A stretch of DNA of 64,000 bases from Clostridium magnum DSM 2767 (GTDB lineage: Bacteria > Bacillota > Clostridia > Clostridiales > Clostridiaceae): the NCBI RefSeq assembly GCF_001623875.1, contig NZ_LWAE01000003.1:434001-498000 (forward strand). The letters run 5' to 3'. The notes beneath the pieces were generated by a model that was given only the letters and a program-made list of their open reading frames with translations, was not told where the DNA came from and searched no databases. Positions 26,549-35,964 of the stretch are shown piece after piece (the first letter of the stretch is position 1; every line of letters begins with the position of its first letter). Both the position numbers and the translations under genes were made by a program.

Positions 26549-28021
26549 TTAAGTACCGCAAAAGGTTCGGTAAGGACGCTCTGATTTCCCAGGCAGTATG
26601 GAATACTCACCCTGTTCTGGTGAATGGGCGTAAGGACAGGAAAGAACATTAAGAAGTCTATCCATTACGCTGTAGTCTCCATGTTTCACTGCTGCTTCTA
26701 GTGCCTCTTCTACTCGATGGTTACGAGGGATTACTGCCGGATTACTTCTTTGCATCAGCTGTTGTGAGGAGGCTTTTGATTCTTGTTGTCTGCCTACTCT
26801 TGATTGCCACTGCTCTCTCCACTGAGCAAATTCCGAAGTATCAAACAGTTCCATGTCTGAGAACTTATCAAATGTTAATCCACGGAAGGTATTTGTATAG
26901 TCCCCGTGATACTTGTGCATAATGGTGAGGAGACCTTCAATAAGGGATTCATCTTCCGGCTCTTCGTTAAAGATTCCTAGTTTTGCCCTCATTCCCGCTA
27001 ACCAATTACTGTGATACAACTCAGTAAAATCTGAAATAGCATCCTGAGCCAGTTTGATAGCCTCATCCTGATTATCATGAAGTAATGGCAATAAAGTTTC
27101 AGCAAACCTCGCTAAATTCCATGCGGCAATTTGTGGCTGTTTACCGTAGGCATACCGACCTCGGACGTCAATGGAACTGAATACCGTTGCCGGGTCATAG
27201 GTATCCATAAAAGCACAAGGACCATAATCAATAGTTTCTCCACTAAGGGTCATGTTGTCGGTGTTCATGACTCCGTGAATAAACCCAACCAGCTGCCATT
27301 TTGCAATCAGCGTAGCCTGGCGCTTAATTACTTCTTTAAGCAATGAAAGATAAGGTTTGTCATCGGCAACCTCTGGAAAATGTCTTTGTAATGTGTACTC
27401 TGCTAAGGTGCGAAGTTCTTCAATGTTTCCCCACTCTGCCACGTATTGAAATGTTCCCACTCTCAGATGGCTGGCAGCCACACGGGTAAGAATTGCACCA
27501 GGCTGCTCGGTTTCACGAATTACTGATTCACCAGTTGTTACCACTGCTAGGCTGCGAGTTGTGGGAATATTAAGCCCATGCATTGCTTCACTGATAATGT
27601 ATTCGCGAAGCATAGGCCCAAGTGCTGCACGACCATCGCCTCCACGGGAATATCTCGTTCTACCTGAACCCTTAAGTTGAATATCAAACCTCTCACCTGA
27701 GGGAGTAATCTGCTCCCCAAGCAACACAGCTCGACCGTCACCCAACATAGTAAAATGACCAAATTGATGTCCAGCGTAAGCTTGTGCAATAGGTGAAGAA
27801 CCAACTGGAATCTGATTGCCAGCAAACTCCTCTAAACTATCATCATTTTGTAGGGCCCGAACATTTAATCCCAAGCATGTGGCCAAAGTATGGTTCAAAA
27901 CAACTAATTTTGGTGAGTGTACAGGAGTTGGGTTAGTCCTGGTAAAAAGTGATTTTGGCAGTTGAGCATAACTGTTATCTAAATTCCACCCGGTTCTTAT
28001 TAATTCTTTTGTCTCTGTCAT
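26549..28021 (-). CDS. selO: SelO/YdiU protein adenylyltransferase
   Basis: 490 residues, full length for the family (UPF0061). A pseudokinase fold that transfers AMP to Ser, Thr or Tyr on proteins, best known for redox-linked targets. Visible blocks: [51 protein letters not shown], and the metal/catalytic loop [19 protein letters not shown]. It ends in YRTFCGT; in many orthologues the tail is C-terminal 'CSS/U' but here a Gly-Thr follows the Cys. AAGGGAG precedes the ATG. The coding sequence is visibly richer in G and C than its flanks (roughly mid-40s percent in spots sampled by eye), unlike the AT-rich neighbours, so lateral transfer is likely. Confidence 0.93.
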   Translation of the reverse strand: MTETKELIRTGWNLDNSYAQLPKSLFTRTNPTPVHSPKLVVLNHTLATCLGLNVRALQNDDSLEEFAGNQIPVGSSPIAQAYAGHQFGHFTMLGDGRAVLLGEQITPSGERFDIQLKGSGRTRYSRGGDGRAALGPMLREYIISEAMHGLNIPTTRSLAVVTTGESVIRETEQPGAILTRVAASHLRVGTFQYVAEWGNIEELRTLAEYTLQRHFPEVADDKPYLSLLKEVIKRQATLIAKWQLVGFIHGVMNTDNMTLSGETIDYGPCAFMDTYDPATVFSSIDVRGRYAYGKQPQIAAWNLARFAETLLPLLHDNQDEAIKLAQDAISDFTELYHSNWLAGMRAKLGIFNEEPEDESLIEGLLTIMHKYHGDYTNTFRGLTFDKFSDMELFDTSEFAQWREQWQSRVGRQQESKASSQQLMQRSNPAVIPRNHRVEEALEAAVKHGDYSVMDRLLNVLSCPYAHSPEQGEYSILPGKSERPYRTFCGT

Positions 28022-28423
28022 GGTATCTCCCTTCCTTTTTTATATTTTTGTATTCAAATTTTCTCTTTTGCATGAAGTAAGAATGCTAATTATTCTATGA
28101 TTTTTTTAATTATCTACTCTCTATAATAAACACAACTCGCCCTTTTTAGTGTCTACTTCTGATAATTTATTATACCCTTTGAACAGCAAGATGTGCCTTT
28201 AGATAAAATACCAATTTATGAGGAAGTACAAATTATACTATAAACGTGCTATACTAAAGACATAAAAGTCAATATAAAATGTAAGGAAAAAATATAAAGG
28301 TCTTTTGTTTTAAAAAACTCAAAGAAACAAAAGTTATTAATGATTAAATAGGAAATTCCAGCCCACTATATATGAAGTAAATTATTTAGTTTAAAGATAG
28401 CTGTATTTAGTAGGAGGTAATGT
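28022..28423. other. Intergenic region between selO and the diguanylate cyclase gene
   Basis: About 400 bp, AT-rich, holding the divergent promoters. A possible -10 TATACT lies near 28250-28255. I see no c-di-GMP riboswitch signature, no RNA gene and no convincing small ORF. Confidence 0.6.
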
Positions 28424-30067
28424 ATGGGCATCAGTGTAATATTAGTACTAATATCTACAATTATAATTTTAACATCTATAATATATGTTGGTACAAGAAA
28501 AAGTAAAAAGCAATTTCATTATGTATATATGATGCTAGTGTCAAGTGTACTAATTTGGTGTATAGGAGCATTAGGAGAAGTAGCTACTGAAGATGTATAC
28601 CACTTTGATCCATTTATACAAACATGCAATTATTTTGGTATAGCACTAGTATCAGTATTCATACTATTGCTAGGAGTAGTTTTTACACATACAAGAATAG
28701 TAATCACATCGAGGTTTGCATTACTATTTATATTGCCTATAGGGTCAGCAATAGCAGTTGCAACAAACGAAAGACATCATTTATTCATGAAAGTATTTTG
28801 CATAATAATTAAAGATGCAGTACTAGGTCCTTTAATGTGGGCTCATTATATTTATTGTTACATATTCATAGCAATAGGAATGAGTTATTTAATAAAGTAC
28901 GCAGTAAATAATTCAGGGCTTTTTTCAAAGCAAGCAATGACACTTGTGGCAGGAATGTGTACACCATTAGCAATCAATGTTTTAACATCATTTGGCATAA
29001 TAAGCGGAGGTTGTTACTCAACAATACCCGGTATAGTTATAATGATACTTCTAATTGGGATTGCAACGTTAAAGTTAGATATGTTTAACATTGTACCCAT
29101 TGCATTACAGAAGATAGTAGACCATATATCGGATGGATTTATAGTAATAGACGAAAATAGAAAAATAATAGATTCTAATAAAGCAGCTCAGCTTTGGCTT
29201 AGTGATAAGCACGAAATAAGAAGAAATCAAGATTTTAAAGAATTTATGGATTCATTAAAAATAGAAAATCTAGATACTAGCAAATTACTAGATTATATAA
29301 AAATGTCTTTTGAGAAAAAAGATTCAATAAGTTTTGATACATTAATCAAGTTCGAAAATGGAATCTGTTACTTTAATATTGAAGTAACTCCTATGTTTAG
29401 TAAAAATAAATATATAGGAACAATAATACTATACAGGAATACAACAAAATATATAGAAAATTTACAGATGATCAAGGAGTATCAGCTTTTGCTCGAAAAT
29501 AACTTAGAAAAAGTGACAAGGGATAAACAGGAACTATTAATTAGAAGTGCCATTATGGAGAAAATGTCTAAAACCGATGCTTTGACAGATATGTACAACC
29601 ATAGGACATTTCAAGAATATTTCGACACTATAATAGACCAAGCTTCAAGGGCTGACAACAGATTTCAGTTAGCCTTATTAGATATTGATAATTTCAAGAA
29701 AATAAATGATACTTTCGGTCATAGTGTTGGTGATATTATCCTTAAACGTATCTCAAGTATAATAAAAACAATGGTTACAGTAGATGACATTTCCGCTAGA
29801 TATGGTGGGGAAGAATTTGCATTAATATTAACAAACAAAACACTGGAACAATCCCTAGCATTACTAGAATCAATAAGAAAAGCAATACAAGATGAGAGCC
29901 ATATAGAGTTAAACAGCAATGTCACCGTAAGTGTTGGTGTACATGAATACTATAAGGGTGAACCAAAAGAAGAACTCTTTAATAAGGCAGATGAAGCACT
30001 TTATAAAGCCAAGCACAGTGGTAAAAATAAAATAGTTGCATCAACAGTATATAATTTAGGACTGTAA
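28424..30067 (+). CDS. 7TM-PAS-GGDEF diguanylate cyclase
   Basis: 547 residues: seven transmembrane helices in 1-225 (the N-terminal 7TM type also found on histidine kinases), a PAS domain about 235-345, a short coiled coil, then a GGDEF domain from about 385. The catalytic signature is RYGGEEFAL (GGEEF) and the Mg-site is LLDIDNFKKINDTFGHSVGD. It makes cyclic di-GMP from GTP in response to a membrane signal. No RxxD inhibitory site is obvious upstream of GGEEF. AGGAGG site; a perfect terminator follows. Confidence 0.93.
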   Translation: MGISVILVLISTIIILTSIIYVGTRKSKKQFHYVYMMLVSSVLIWCIGALGEVATEDVYHFDPFIQTCNYFGIALVSVFILLLGVVFTHTRIVITSRFALLFILPIGSAIAVATNERHHLFMKVFCIIIKDAVLGPLMWAHYIYCYIFIAIGMSYLIKYAVNNSGLFSKQAMTLVAGMCTPLAINVLTSFGIISGGCYSTIPGIVIMILLIGIATLKLDMFNIVPIALQKIVDHISDGFIVIDENRKIIDSNKAAQLWLSDKHEIRRNQDFKEFMDSLKIENLDTSKLLDYIKMSFEKKDSISFDTLIKFENGICYFNIEVTPMFSKNKYIGTIILYRNTTKYIENLQMIKEYQLLLENNLEKVTRDKQELLIRSAIMEKMSKTDALTDMYNHRTFQEYFDTIIDQASRADNRFQLALLDIDNFKKINDTFGHSVGDIILKRISSIIKTMVTVDDISARYGGEEFALILTNKTLEQSLALLESIRKAIQDESHIELNSNVTVSVGVHEYYKGEPKEELFNKADEALYKAKHSGKNKIVASTVYNLGL

Positions 30068-30116
30068 ATAGATTTCTATAATCTCATGCCTATTTAATAG
30101 TCCAATATTTGTCTTA

Positions 30117-30150
30117 AAAACCTCACTTCACCATTTTAAAGTGAGGTTTT
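30117..30150. terminator. Bidirectional terminator
   Basis: AAAACCTCACTT pairs perfectly with AAGTGAGGTTTT, followed by TT; shared by the convergent cyclase and spo0M genes. Confidence 0.9.
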
Positions 30151-30174
30151 TTAAACTCTTAATGAAGTGTAAAC

Positions 30175-30951
30175 TTAGCAATAGCTATTAATTGTATTTT
30201 CTAAGATTTGTGCTACATAACTACTTCCTTGTGATGCATCATAGTTAGTAATTGTAAGTCTTATATATGATTCATCTAACCCTACTGCTTCTTGTATAAA
30301 AGAGCTAAAACCTCTCACCCTTCTATCAACCTGAATAAAAAGGTTAATTCCCTCAACATCTGGTAAAAAAGTAATCTCTACTTCATCTAACGCTCCCCTA
30401 AATGCTGATTGAGGTACAAATTCAAACTCTTGCAAAAAACCGCCTTGACCTCCAATAATATACCCTGATTTACACTCTACTTCTCTCAATCTAAAGCCTA
30501 GCACATTTATCATTGCGTCTAAGATAACTTCCATTGTATGACTTGGTTTAATATTTACATAATCTCTATCTTCAGGATCTATTGCTAGTGGAATTTCTAA
30601 CTCTGTCTCTACCCACACATTTCTTTGATTCATACTAATTGGTGTATGGTCAGGTACTCTAAAGGTAAAAGGAATTTGTTTCTTCTCATTAGGATTAACT
30701 AGTATATCTCTACCTACTATTAATTTTTCTAAAGTTGCTGTATGTCTTTCTTTACGATCATCTACTTCTTTAGTATACTCTGTCTTAAGTTCTACTTCTA
30801 CCCTGTTGATATTTTGCTCTACGGAGCCTCCTATAATATTAACAACACCTTGTATGTCTTCTCCAATCCTTACAGTGGACTGTGAAAGCACAGTATTTAC
30901 TTCAGCGCCACCAACACCTACACTTGATAATATTTTTCTAAATAATCCCAT
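30175..30951 (-). CDS. spo0M: Spo0M sporulation-control protein (arrestin-like fold)
   Basis: 258 residues with the full Spo0M pattern: MGLFRKILSSVGVGGAEV at the start, then NIIGGSVEQNINRVEVELKTEY, FTFRVPDHTPIS, and the second lobe with EFEFVPQSAFRGALDEVEI and FVQEAVG-like endings. Arrestin-fold proteins of this family modulate entry into sporulation; their partner is unsettled. AGGAGG site, ATG start. Typical spore-former gene, full length. Confidence 0.92.
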   Translation of the reverse strand: MGLFRKILSSVGVGGAEVNTVLSQSTVRIGEDIQGVVNIIGGSVEQNINRVEVELKTEYTKEVDDRKERHTATLEKLIVGRDILVNPNEKKQIPFTFRVPDHTPISMNQRNVWVETELEIPLAIDPEDRDYVNIKPSHTMEVILDAMINVLGFRLREVECKSGYIIGGQGGFLQEFEFVPQSAFRGALDEVEITFLPDVEGINLFIQVDRRVRGFSSFIQEAVGLDESYIRLTITNYDASQGSSYVAQILENTINSYC

Positions 30952-31091
30952 CCTATCTCCTCCCTTTTTTAAATCAATTTTACTTAAAATTTGATTCCTA
31001 TATTTTAAATAGTAATGTTATTATAGTATTTTATCAAGTATAAATTATTTTTTTTAAATATATTAACATAATTAGCTTCTTAGCTTGTTAA

Positions 31092-31665
31092 CTACAGATA
31101 AGCTTTGTTTTCTCTAAAGTATCTTTCTGCAAAACTTGGATAAGCCCCTCTCACTTGAACATCTGAACATAAGAAGTTGCTTAAGTTATCCTTTTGCTGA
31201 GCTAGTAGTAAATCCTCTGGATTGCATGTAAGTGGATAAGAACACATATAAGCAATCATATAGCCTATTTTAAATTCCTTATTAATTTCATGTCCCAGTT
31301 TTACTGCCTTTGCACTTGCTATGAACTGATGATGTAATGCCTGGAATCTAATCTACTCGTTATCTCCAGTAGTACTAGTAAACTCTCCATTGCCCTGAGG
31401 CATAATTACACCAGCCAAAAATGTTCCAAAAGGCATTGTTAAGCAATTAATTTCATTAAATGTCAACCAATACTTTACAACATCTTTGTATCTATTCAAG
31501 ATAACATCGCAATACCTTACATAAAAATCAATTACTCTTCTATCTGCCCAACCATTGTATTCTCTAGTAAGATTAAAAGGTGCCTCGTAATGTGATATTG
31601 TAACCAATGGTTCAATATTGTACTTCTTTAATTCAGCAAAGACGTTATCATAGAATATTTATCAT
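31092..31665 (-). pseudogene. Remnant of a GH1 6-phospho-beta-glucosidase
   Basis: A ribosome-binding site (AAAGGAG) and ATG at 31663-31665 survive, but the frame closes after five codons. Shifted by one base, an internal GH1 segment begins: FYDNVFAELKKYNIEPLV, SHYEAPFNLTREYNGW, YWLTFNEIN (with the acid/base Glu in TFNEIN). A TAG at 31353-31355 interrupts it; the frame then continues RFQALHHQFIASAKAVKLG and MCSYPLTCNPEDLL to a TAG at 31092. The first ~100 and last ~200 codons of a normal 470-codon gene, including the nucleophile region, are gone. The intact 5' end fused to internal sequence points to an internal deletion. Confidence 0.9.
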
Positions 31666-31704
31666 TTGTTATCTCCTTTCATATTTTTATATTATTGTTT
31701 TTAT

Positions 31705-31778
31705 ATATAAAAAAGACGAGACCAAATACATATAGAAAAGTGTATAAAATACAGCTTCTCTATGTATATTTTGGTCTC
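31705..31778 (-). terminator. Attenuator terminator of the former bgl operon
   Basis: On the minus strand GAGACCAAAATATACATAGA pairs with the TCTATATGTATTTGGTCTC arm and is followed by a T-run (31705-31714). It overlaps the 3' end of the RAT at 31773-31801, which is exactly how LicT/BglG antitermination works. Confidence 0.88.
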
Positions 31779-31801
31779 ACCTGCTTTACCAGTAACAATC
31801 C
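31773..31801 (-). ncRNA. Ribonucleic antiterminator (RAT) of LicT/BglG type
   Basis: Read on the minus strand the site begins GGATTGTTACTGGTAAAGCA and ends GGTGAGACC, a near-perfect match to the RAT consensus. An antiterminator protein binding here would block the overlapping terminator and allow transcription of the beta-glucosidase gene. Both the upstream regulator and the downstream enzyme genes are pseudogenes, so the switch is intact but purposeless unless another antiterminator uses it. Confidence 0.9.
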
Positions 31802-31816
31802 ATAAATTATTTAATT

Positions 31817-32077
31817 TTATCTTTGAGTCATATGCTGAATATGGATAGTCAAATACAACTTTTCCTCATCGGACAACTCTGTTTCTAGGTATTTTTCAAC
31901 CTTAAGCATACAATTATAAGCTTTTTTATATTTTTCTTTAACTTTCCTTAATAAAAAATCATCTTCTGGTTCAGTTTTTTCTCTTTTATTTAATCGCTGA
32001 AAGAAGAATCTTAGATGTGTTACAAATCTTTCATAGTAAATATTAAATCTTTCTACATAAAAATTTACATAATAAAA
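31817..32077 (-). pseudogene. C-terminal fragment of a LicT/BglG antiterminator (PRD2)
   Basis: About 85 open codons read NFYVERFNIYYERFVTHLRF, FFQRLNKREK, AYNCMLKVEKYLETELSDEE and KLYLTIHIQHMTQR, the end of the second phosphotransferase-regulated domain (PRD) including its conserved His in HIQHMT. The RNA-binding domain and PRD1 are missing; in-frame TAG at 32078-32080 closes the front. Order (regulator, RAT/terminator, GH1) is that of licT-bgl operons, so the whole unit has decayed in place, perhaps truncated by the event that brought cooS next to it. Confidence 0.87.
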
Positions 32078-32129
32078 CTATTATGTGGGAAAACTTACTA
32101 CTGATAAAATTTAAAGGAGTGAACCTGTT

Positions 32130-34049
32130 ATGAGTGAAACTATATTAGAAAAATCAGAAGGCAGAGTTAGTTATCATGACTCTGTTGAAGAAATGCTTGT
32201 AAGAATTAGGGAGGACGGAATGTCAAATGTTTTTGACAGATATGCTTCTCAAGAAAAAATCCGTTGTAACTTCTGTCTTCAGGGTTTAAGCTGTCAGCTA
32301 TGTTCCAACGGCCCTTGTAGGATAAGTGAAAAAAGTGGTCAAGACAAAGGTGTTTGCGGAATAGGACCAGATGCAATGGCAATGAGAAACTTCTTACTTA
32401 AGAATATAATGGGAGCAGGTACATATAGCCATCATGCTTATGAAGCTTTCCGTACATTGAAGGCTACAGCTGAGGGAAAGACTCCATTTACAATTACAGA
32501 TGTAAATAAACTTAAATGGATGTGTGAAAAGGTCGGTATAGATACCAATCAAGAAATTAATGATATGGCAATTGAACTTGCTACTTTACTTGAAGATCAA
32601 CAACATATTGGAGTAGATGACCACAATATAATGGTTGAAGCTTTTGCTCCAAGAAAAAGAAAAGATGTTTGGAAGAAACTTGATATCTATCCTTCGGGAA
32701 CTATCCACGAAGAACAAAACTGTGTAGCAAGTTGTTTAACTAACGTAGATGGTAGCCATGTGTCCTTAGCAATGAAAGCTTTAAAATTGGGAATAGCTAC
32801 CATATACAATACTCAAATAGGACTAGAGATGGTTCAAGATATTCTTTTTGGAACACCAAAACCACATGAAGTAAATATGGATTTAGGAATAATGGATCCA
32901 GACTATGTTAATGTGGTATTCAATGGACACCAACCTTGGCCTGGAGTTGCAACAATATTAAAAGCAAGAACAAAAGAAGTTCAAGACATGGCAAGGGCTG
33001 CTGGAGCTAAAGGCCTTAGAATTGTTGGTTCTATAGAAACTGGTCAGGAATTGCTTCAAAGATTTGAAATAGATGATGTTTTTGTAGGTCATATGGGAAA
33101 CTGGTTAACAATCGAGCCATTGTTAGCTACTGGTACTGTAGATGTATTCGCAATGGAAGAAAATTGCTCACCTCCTGCTATAGATATGTATGCTGAAAAA
33201 TATCAAATTACTTTAGTTGCTGTAAGTACAATAATTGACTTACCAGGAGTTAAATACAAAATTCCTTATGACCCATCAGAAGTTGATAAAATGGCAGATA
33301 GATTAATTGAGCTTGCCATAGAAAACTTTAAAAAGAGAAAAGAAAGAAAGATTGAAGCTAAAGTGCCTAAAAAAATACAAAAAGCAATAACTGGCTTCTC
33401 TACTGAGGCAGTTTTAGGTGCTCTTGGCAATAAACTAGATCCATTGGTTGATGTAATATCTGCTGGGAAAATCAAAGGTGTTGTAGCTCTAGCAAACTGT
33501 TCAACCTTAAGAAATGGTCCTCAGGACTGGGTTACTATAAATCTCACAAAAGAACTTATAAAAAGAGATATATTAGTTGTTGCTGGTGGATGCGGAAACC
33601 ATGCTTTAGAAGTTGCAGGTCTATGTACCCTTGAAGCTGCTAATGAAATAGCAGGAGAAGGCCTAAGAGAAGTTTGCAATCTATTAAAAATCCCTCCAGT
33701 ACTAAGCTTTGGAACCTGCACAGATACAGGTAGAATCTCCATGCTTGTTACTGCTTTAGCAGATCATTTAGATGTAGATGTTTCTGATCTTCCTATAGCT
33801 GTAACTGCACCAGAATGGATGGAACAAAAGGCTACAATTGACGGTATTTTCGCAGTAGCTTATGGTACTTATACTCACTTGTCACCTGTTCCTTTCATGA
33901 CAGGAGCTTCCCAATTAGTAGAACTTCTAACCGAAAAGGCTGAAGATGTAACTGGCGGAAAGGTAGCGCTTGGTGATGATCCTGTTCAAGTTGCAAAGAA
34001 CATCGAGGCTCATATAGTTCAAAAGAGAAAAGCATTAGGATTAAGTTAG
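32130..34049 (+). CDS. cooS: CooS-family Ni-Fe carbon monoxide dehydrogenase-like protein, atypical cluster ligands
   Basis: 639 residues, normal CooS length. The N-terminal Fe-S region has Cys46, 49, 55, 58, 63 and 76 (RCNFCLQGLSCQLCSNGPC). The D-cluster pair is spaced Cys46-x2-Cys49, the spacing described for the [2Fe-2S] type, with Ser54 where the CX7C class has Cys. C-cluster ligands found are His267 (FNGHQPW), Cys346, Cys457, Cys488 and Cys530; Lys567 is kept. But the ICCTGNE loop carrying Cys295 in the C. hydrogenoformans enzyme reads GSIETGQE here, placing Glu303 at that ligand. The His-rich proton path is also altered (TYSHHAYEA). No cooC, cooF, acs or hydrogenase genes are near. CO oxidation therefore should not be assumed. 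Strong AAAGGAG site. Confidence 0.88.
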   Translation: MSETILEKSEGRVSYHDSVEEMLVRIREDGMSNVFDRYASQEKIRCNFCLQGLSCQLCSNGPCRISEKSGQDKGVCGIGPDAMAMRNFLLKNIMGAGTYSHHAYEAFRTLKATAEGKTPFTITDVNKLKWMCEKVGIDTNQEINDMAIELATLLEDQQHIGVDDHNIMVEAFAPRKRKDVWKKLDIYPSGTIHEEQNCVASCLTNVDGSHVSLAMKALKLGIATIYNTQIGLEMVQDILFGTPKPHEVNMDLGIMDPDYVNVVFNGHQPWPGVATILKARTKEVQDMARAAGAKGLRIVGSIETGQELLQRFEIDDVFVGHMGNWLTIEPLLATGTVDVFAMEENCSPPAIDMYAEKYQITLVAVSTIIDLPGVKYKIPYDPSEVDKMADRLIELAIENFKKRKERKIEAKVPKKIQKAITGFSTEAVLGALGNKLDPLVDVISAGKIKGVVALANCSTLRNGPQDWVTINLTKELIKRDILVVAGGCGNHALEVAGLCTLEAANEIAGEGLREVCNLLKIPPVLSFGTCTDTGRISMLVTALADHLDVDVSDLPIAVTAPEWMEQKATIDGIFAVAYGTYTHLSPVPFMTGASQLVELLTEKAEDVTGGKVALGDDPVQVAKNIEAHIVQKRKALGLS

Positions 34050-34072
34050 TATTGAATCACAGAATTTAAAAC

Positions 34073-34108
34073 AAGAAAGTCTTGGGTGACGTTCCCAAAG
34101 GCTTTCTT
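34073..34108 (+). terminator. Terminator of cooS
   Basis: AAGAAAG(T)CTTGGG pairs with CCCAAAGGCTTTCTT around TGACGTT, with one mismatch. Confidence 0.85.
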
Positions 34109-34263
34109 AAATTAATGATTCCTATTTGAATCAATCTCCTTTACTCATTTAGCTATCATTAGTAATTATGTTATTGAATATATACATAAATATTTATCTG
34201 TAGCACATGATAAACATAAGTTATTAAAATTATTACTGATAATTTTTAAAGGAGATCTTATAA

Positions 34264-35835
34264 ATGAATAAAGGAAATTTATCCAACTTTGATGTTTTTT
34301 CTAGTACTCACGAGCCATATTGGATTACTTCTACTTCTAAAATGGATTATCCTACACTAAGCGAGGATATTAATGTGGATGTAGCTATAATCGGAGGAGG
34401 TATGGTTGGAATCACCTCCGCTTTTCTTTTAAAAAGAAAAGGTTTAAAGGTTGCTATAGTCGAAGCAAATAAAATTGCCCACGGTACTACAGGACATACA
34501 ACTGCAAAGATAACTTCTCAGCATAATTTAATTTATGATAAAACAAAAAGAAAAATGGGTGATGAAAAAGCAAGGCAATATGCAGAGGCAAATGAATCTG
34601 CAATTCACTTTATTGCAGATTTAATTAAGGAAAAAAACATCGATTGTGACTTTTGTTGGCGTCCTGCTTATGTATATACTCAATCCGATGAGTACATAGA
34701 AAAAATTGAAAAAGAGGTAAAAGCTGCTTCTAGTCTAGGAATAAAAGCTTCATACTTAGATAAAATCCCTCTCCCCTTTGATATCAAAGCTGCTGTCCGC
34801 TTTGATGACCAAGCACAATTTCATCCATTGAAGTATTTATTTGAACTTGCCAAAGAAATACCTGGTGATGGAAGTTATATTTTTGAACATACAAAAGTTG
34901 TTGATGTTGATGATAACGATAACAAAAATTGTATAGTATTAACAAACCAAGACAAAAAAATATCCGCATCTAAAGTTATTGTAGCATCTCATTATCCTTG
35001 TTATGACGGACTTGGAATGTACTTTGCAAGGATGTATGCAGAAAAATCCTATGTATTAGGAGTTAAAGTTAGAGGGCCATTTCCTGAAGGTATGTTTATA
35101 ACTGCTGAGGATCCAGGACGTTCTCTCCGTTCTCAAAAACTTAATGATAGTGAAATTATACTAGTAGGTGGGGAGCATCATAAAACAGGTAGTGAGAAAA
35201 ATACTAATGTTCACTATGAAAACTTAGGTAATTTTGCGAAAGAAACCTTTGATTTAGAAAGTATACTATTTAGATGGTCAACACAAGATTGTATGCCTGT
35301 AGATAGTATTCCTTATGTTGGATATATCACTTCAAAAACTTCTAATGTCTTCGTGGCAACAGGTTTTGCTAAATGGGGTATGACAAATAGTACGGCATCA
35401 GCAATAATTTTAACAGGCCTGATTACTAAAGGTGAGAGTCCATGGGAAGGAGTATATAATCCATCAAGGTTTAATATAAGTTCAGTACCTAAGTTAGCAT
35501 CCTTTAATTTAAATGTGGCATCTACCCTTATAGGAGGTAAAATTACCCCTGTACCGGATGATCTAGAAATTAATAATGGAGAAGCCAAGGTTATTAGCGT
35601 AGATGGTGAAAGAGTAGGGGCTTACCGCGATGAAGATGGAAAACTGCACATAGTTGATATTACTTGCACACATTTAGGTTGTGAATTAGTATGGAATGAA
35701 GCCGAAAAAACTTGGGATTGTCCTTGTCACGGCTCTAGATTCAACTATAATGGTGATAATGTTGAAGGACCTGCGTTTAATCATTTAAAGCACCAAGGTG
35801 AAGGACATAACAAAAAAGACCCAAATATATTTTAA
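34264..35835 (+). CDS. FAD-dependent oxidoreductase with C-terminal Rieske domain (YhfW-like)
   Basis: 523 residues. Residues 35-400 are a DAO-type FAD domain (DVAIIGGGMVGITSAFLLKRKG dinucleotide motif with GxGxxG, and TTGHTTAKITSQH); residues about 430-520 are a Rieske [2Fe-2S] domain with ligands in CTHLGC and CPCHGS. Electrons would pass between a flavin-oxidised amine or amino-acid-like substrate and the Rieske centre. Substrate unknown. AAAGGAG before the ATG; monocistronic with a terminator. The gene is often found in Bacilli and Clostridia with no fixed neighbours. Confidence 0.92.
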   Translation: MNKGNLSNFDVFSSTHEPYWITSTSKMDYPTLSEDINVDVAIIGGGMVGITSAFLLKRKGLKVAIVEANKIAHGTTGHTTAKITSQHNLIYDKTKRKMGDEKARQYAEANESAIHFIADLIKEKNIDCDFCWRPAYVYTQSDEYIEKIEKEVKAASSLGIKASYLDKIPLPFDIKAAVRFDDQAQFHPLKYLFELAKEIPGDGSYIFEHTKVVDVDDNDNKNCIVLTNQDKKISASKVIVASHYPCYDGLGMYFARMYAEKSYVLGVKVRGPFPEGMFITAEDPGRSLRSQKLNDSEIILVGGEHHKTGSEKNTNVHYENLGNFAKETFDLESILFRWSTQDCMPVDSIPYVGYITSKTSNVFVATGFAKWGMTNSTASAIILTGLITKGESPWEGVYNPSRFNISSVPKLASFNLNVASTLIGGKITPVPDDLEINNGEAKVISVDGERVGAYRDEDGKLHIVDITCTHLGCELVWNEAEKTWDCPCHGSRFNYNGDNVEGPAFNHLKHQGEGHNKKDPNIF

Positions 35836-35863
35836 AATAAGCCCCACATTTGGGGCTTATTTT
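35834..35863 (+). terminator. Terminator of the Rieske oxidoreductase gene
   Basis: AAAATAAGCCCCA pairs perfectly with TGGGGCTTATTTT around CATT. It overlaps the stop codon. Confidence 0.9.
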
Positions 35864-35964
35864 ACTTTTTCCATTAATGTTTTCCTGATAATTCAGGTTC
35901 CCTTCTAGGATTTGTAAAGCTAGGCTCTGTAGACTTAGCTTTTCTATATATAATGTTTAAAAAA

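Noticed and set aside
28022..28423. c-di-GMP riboswitch before the diguanylate cyclase gene
   Set aside because: No GEMM-type conserved core could be found in the 400-bp leader.
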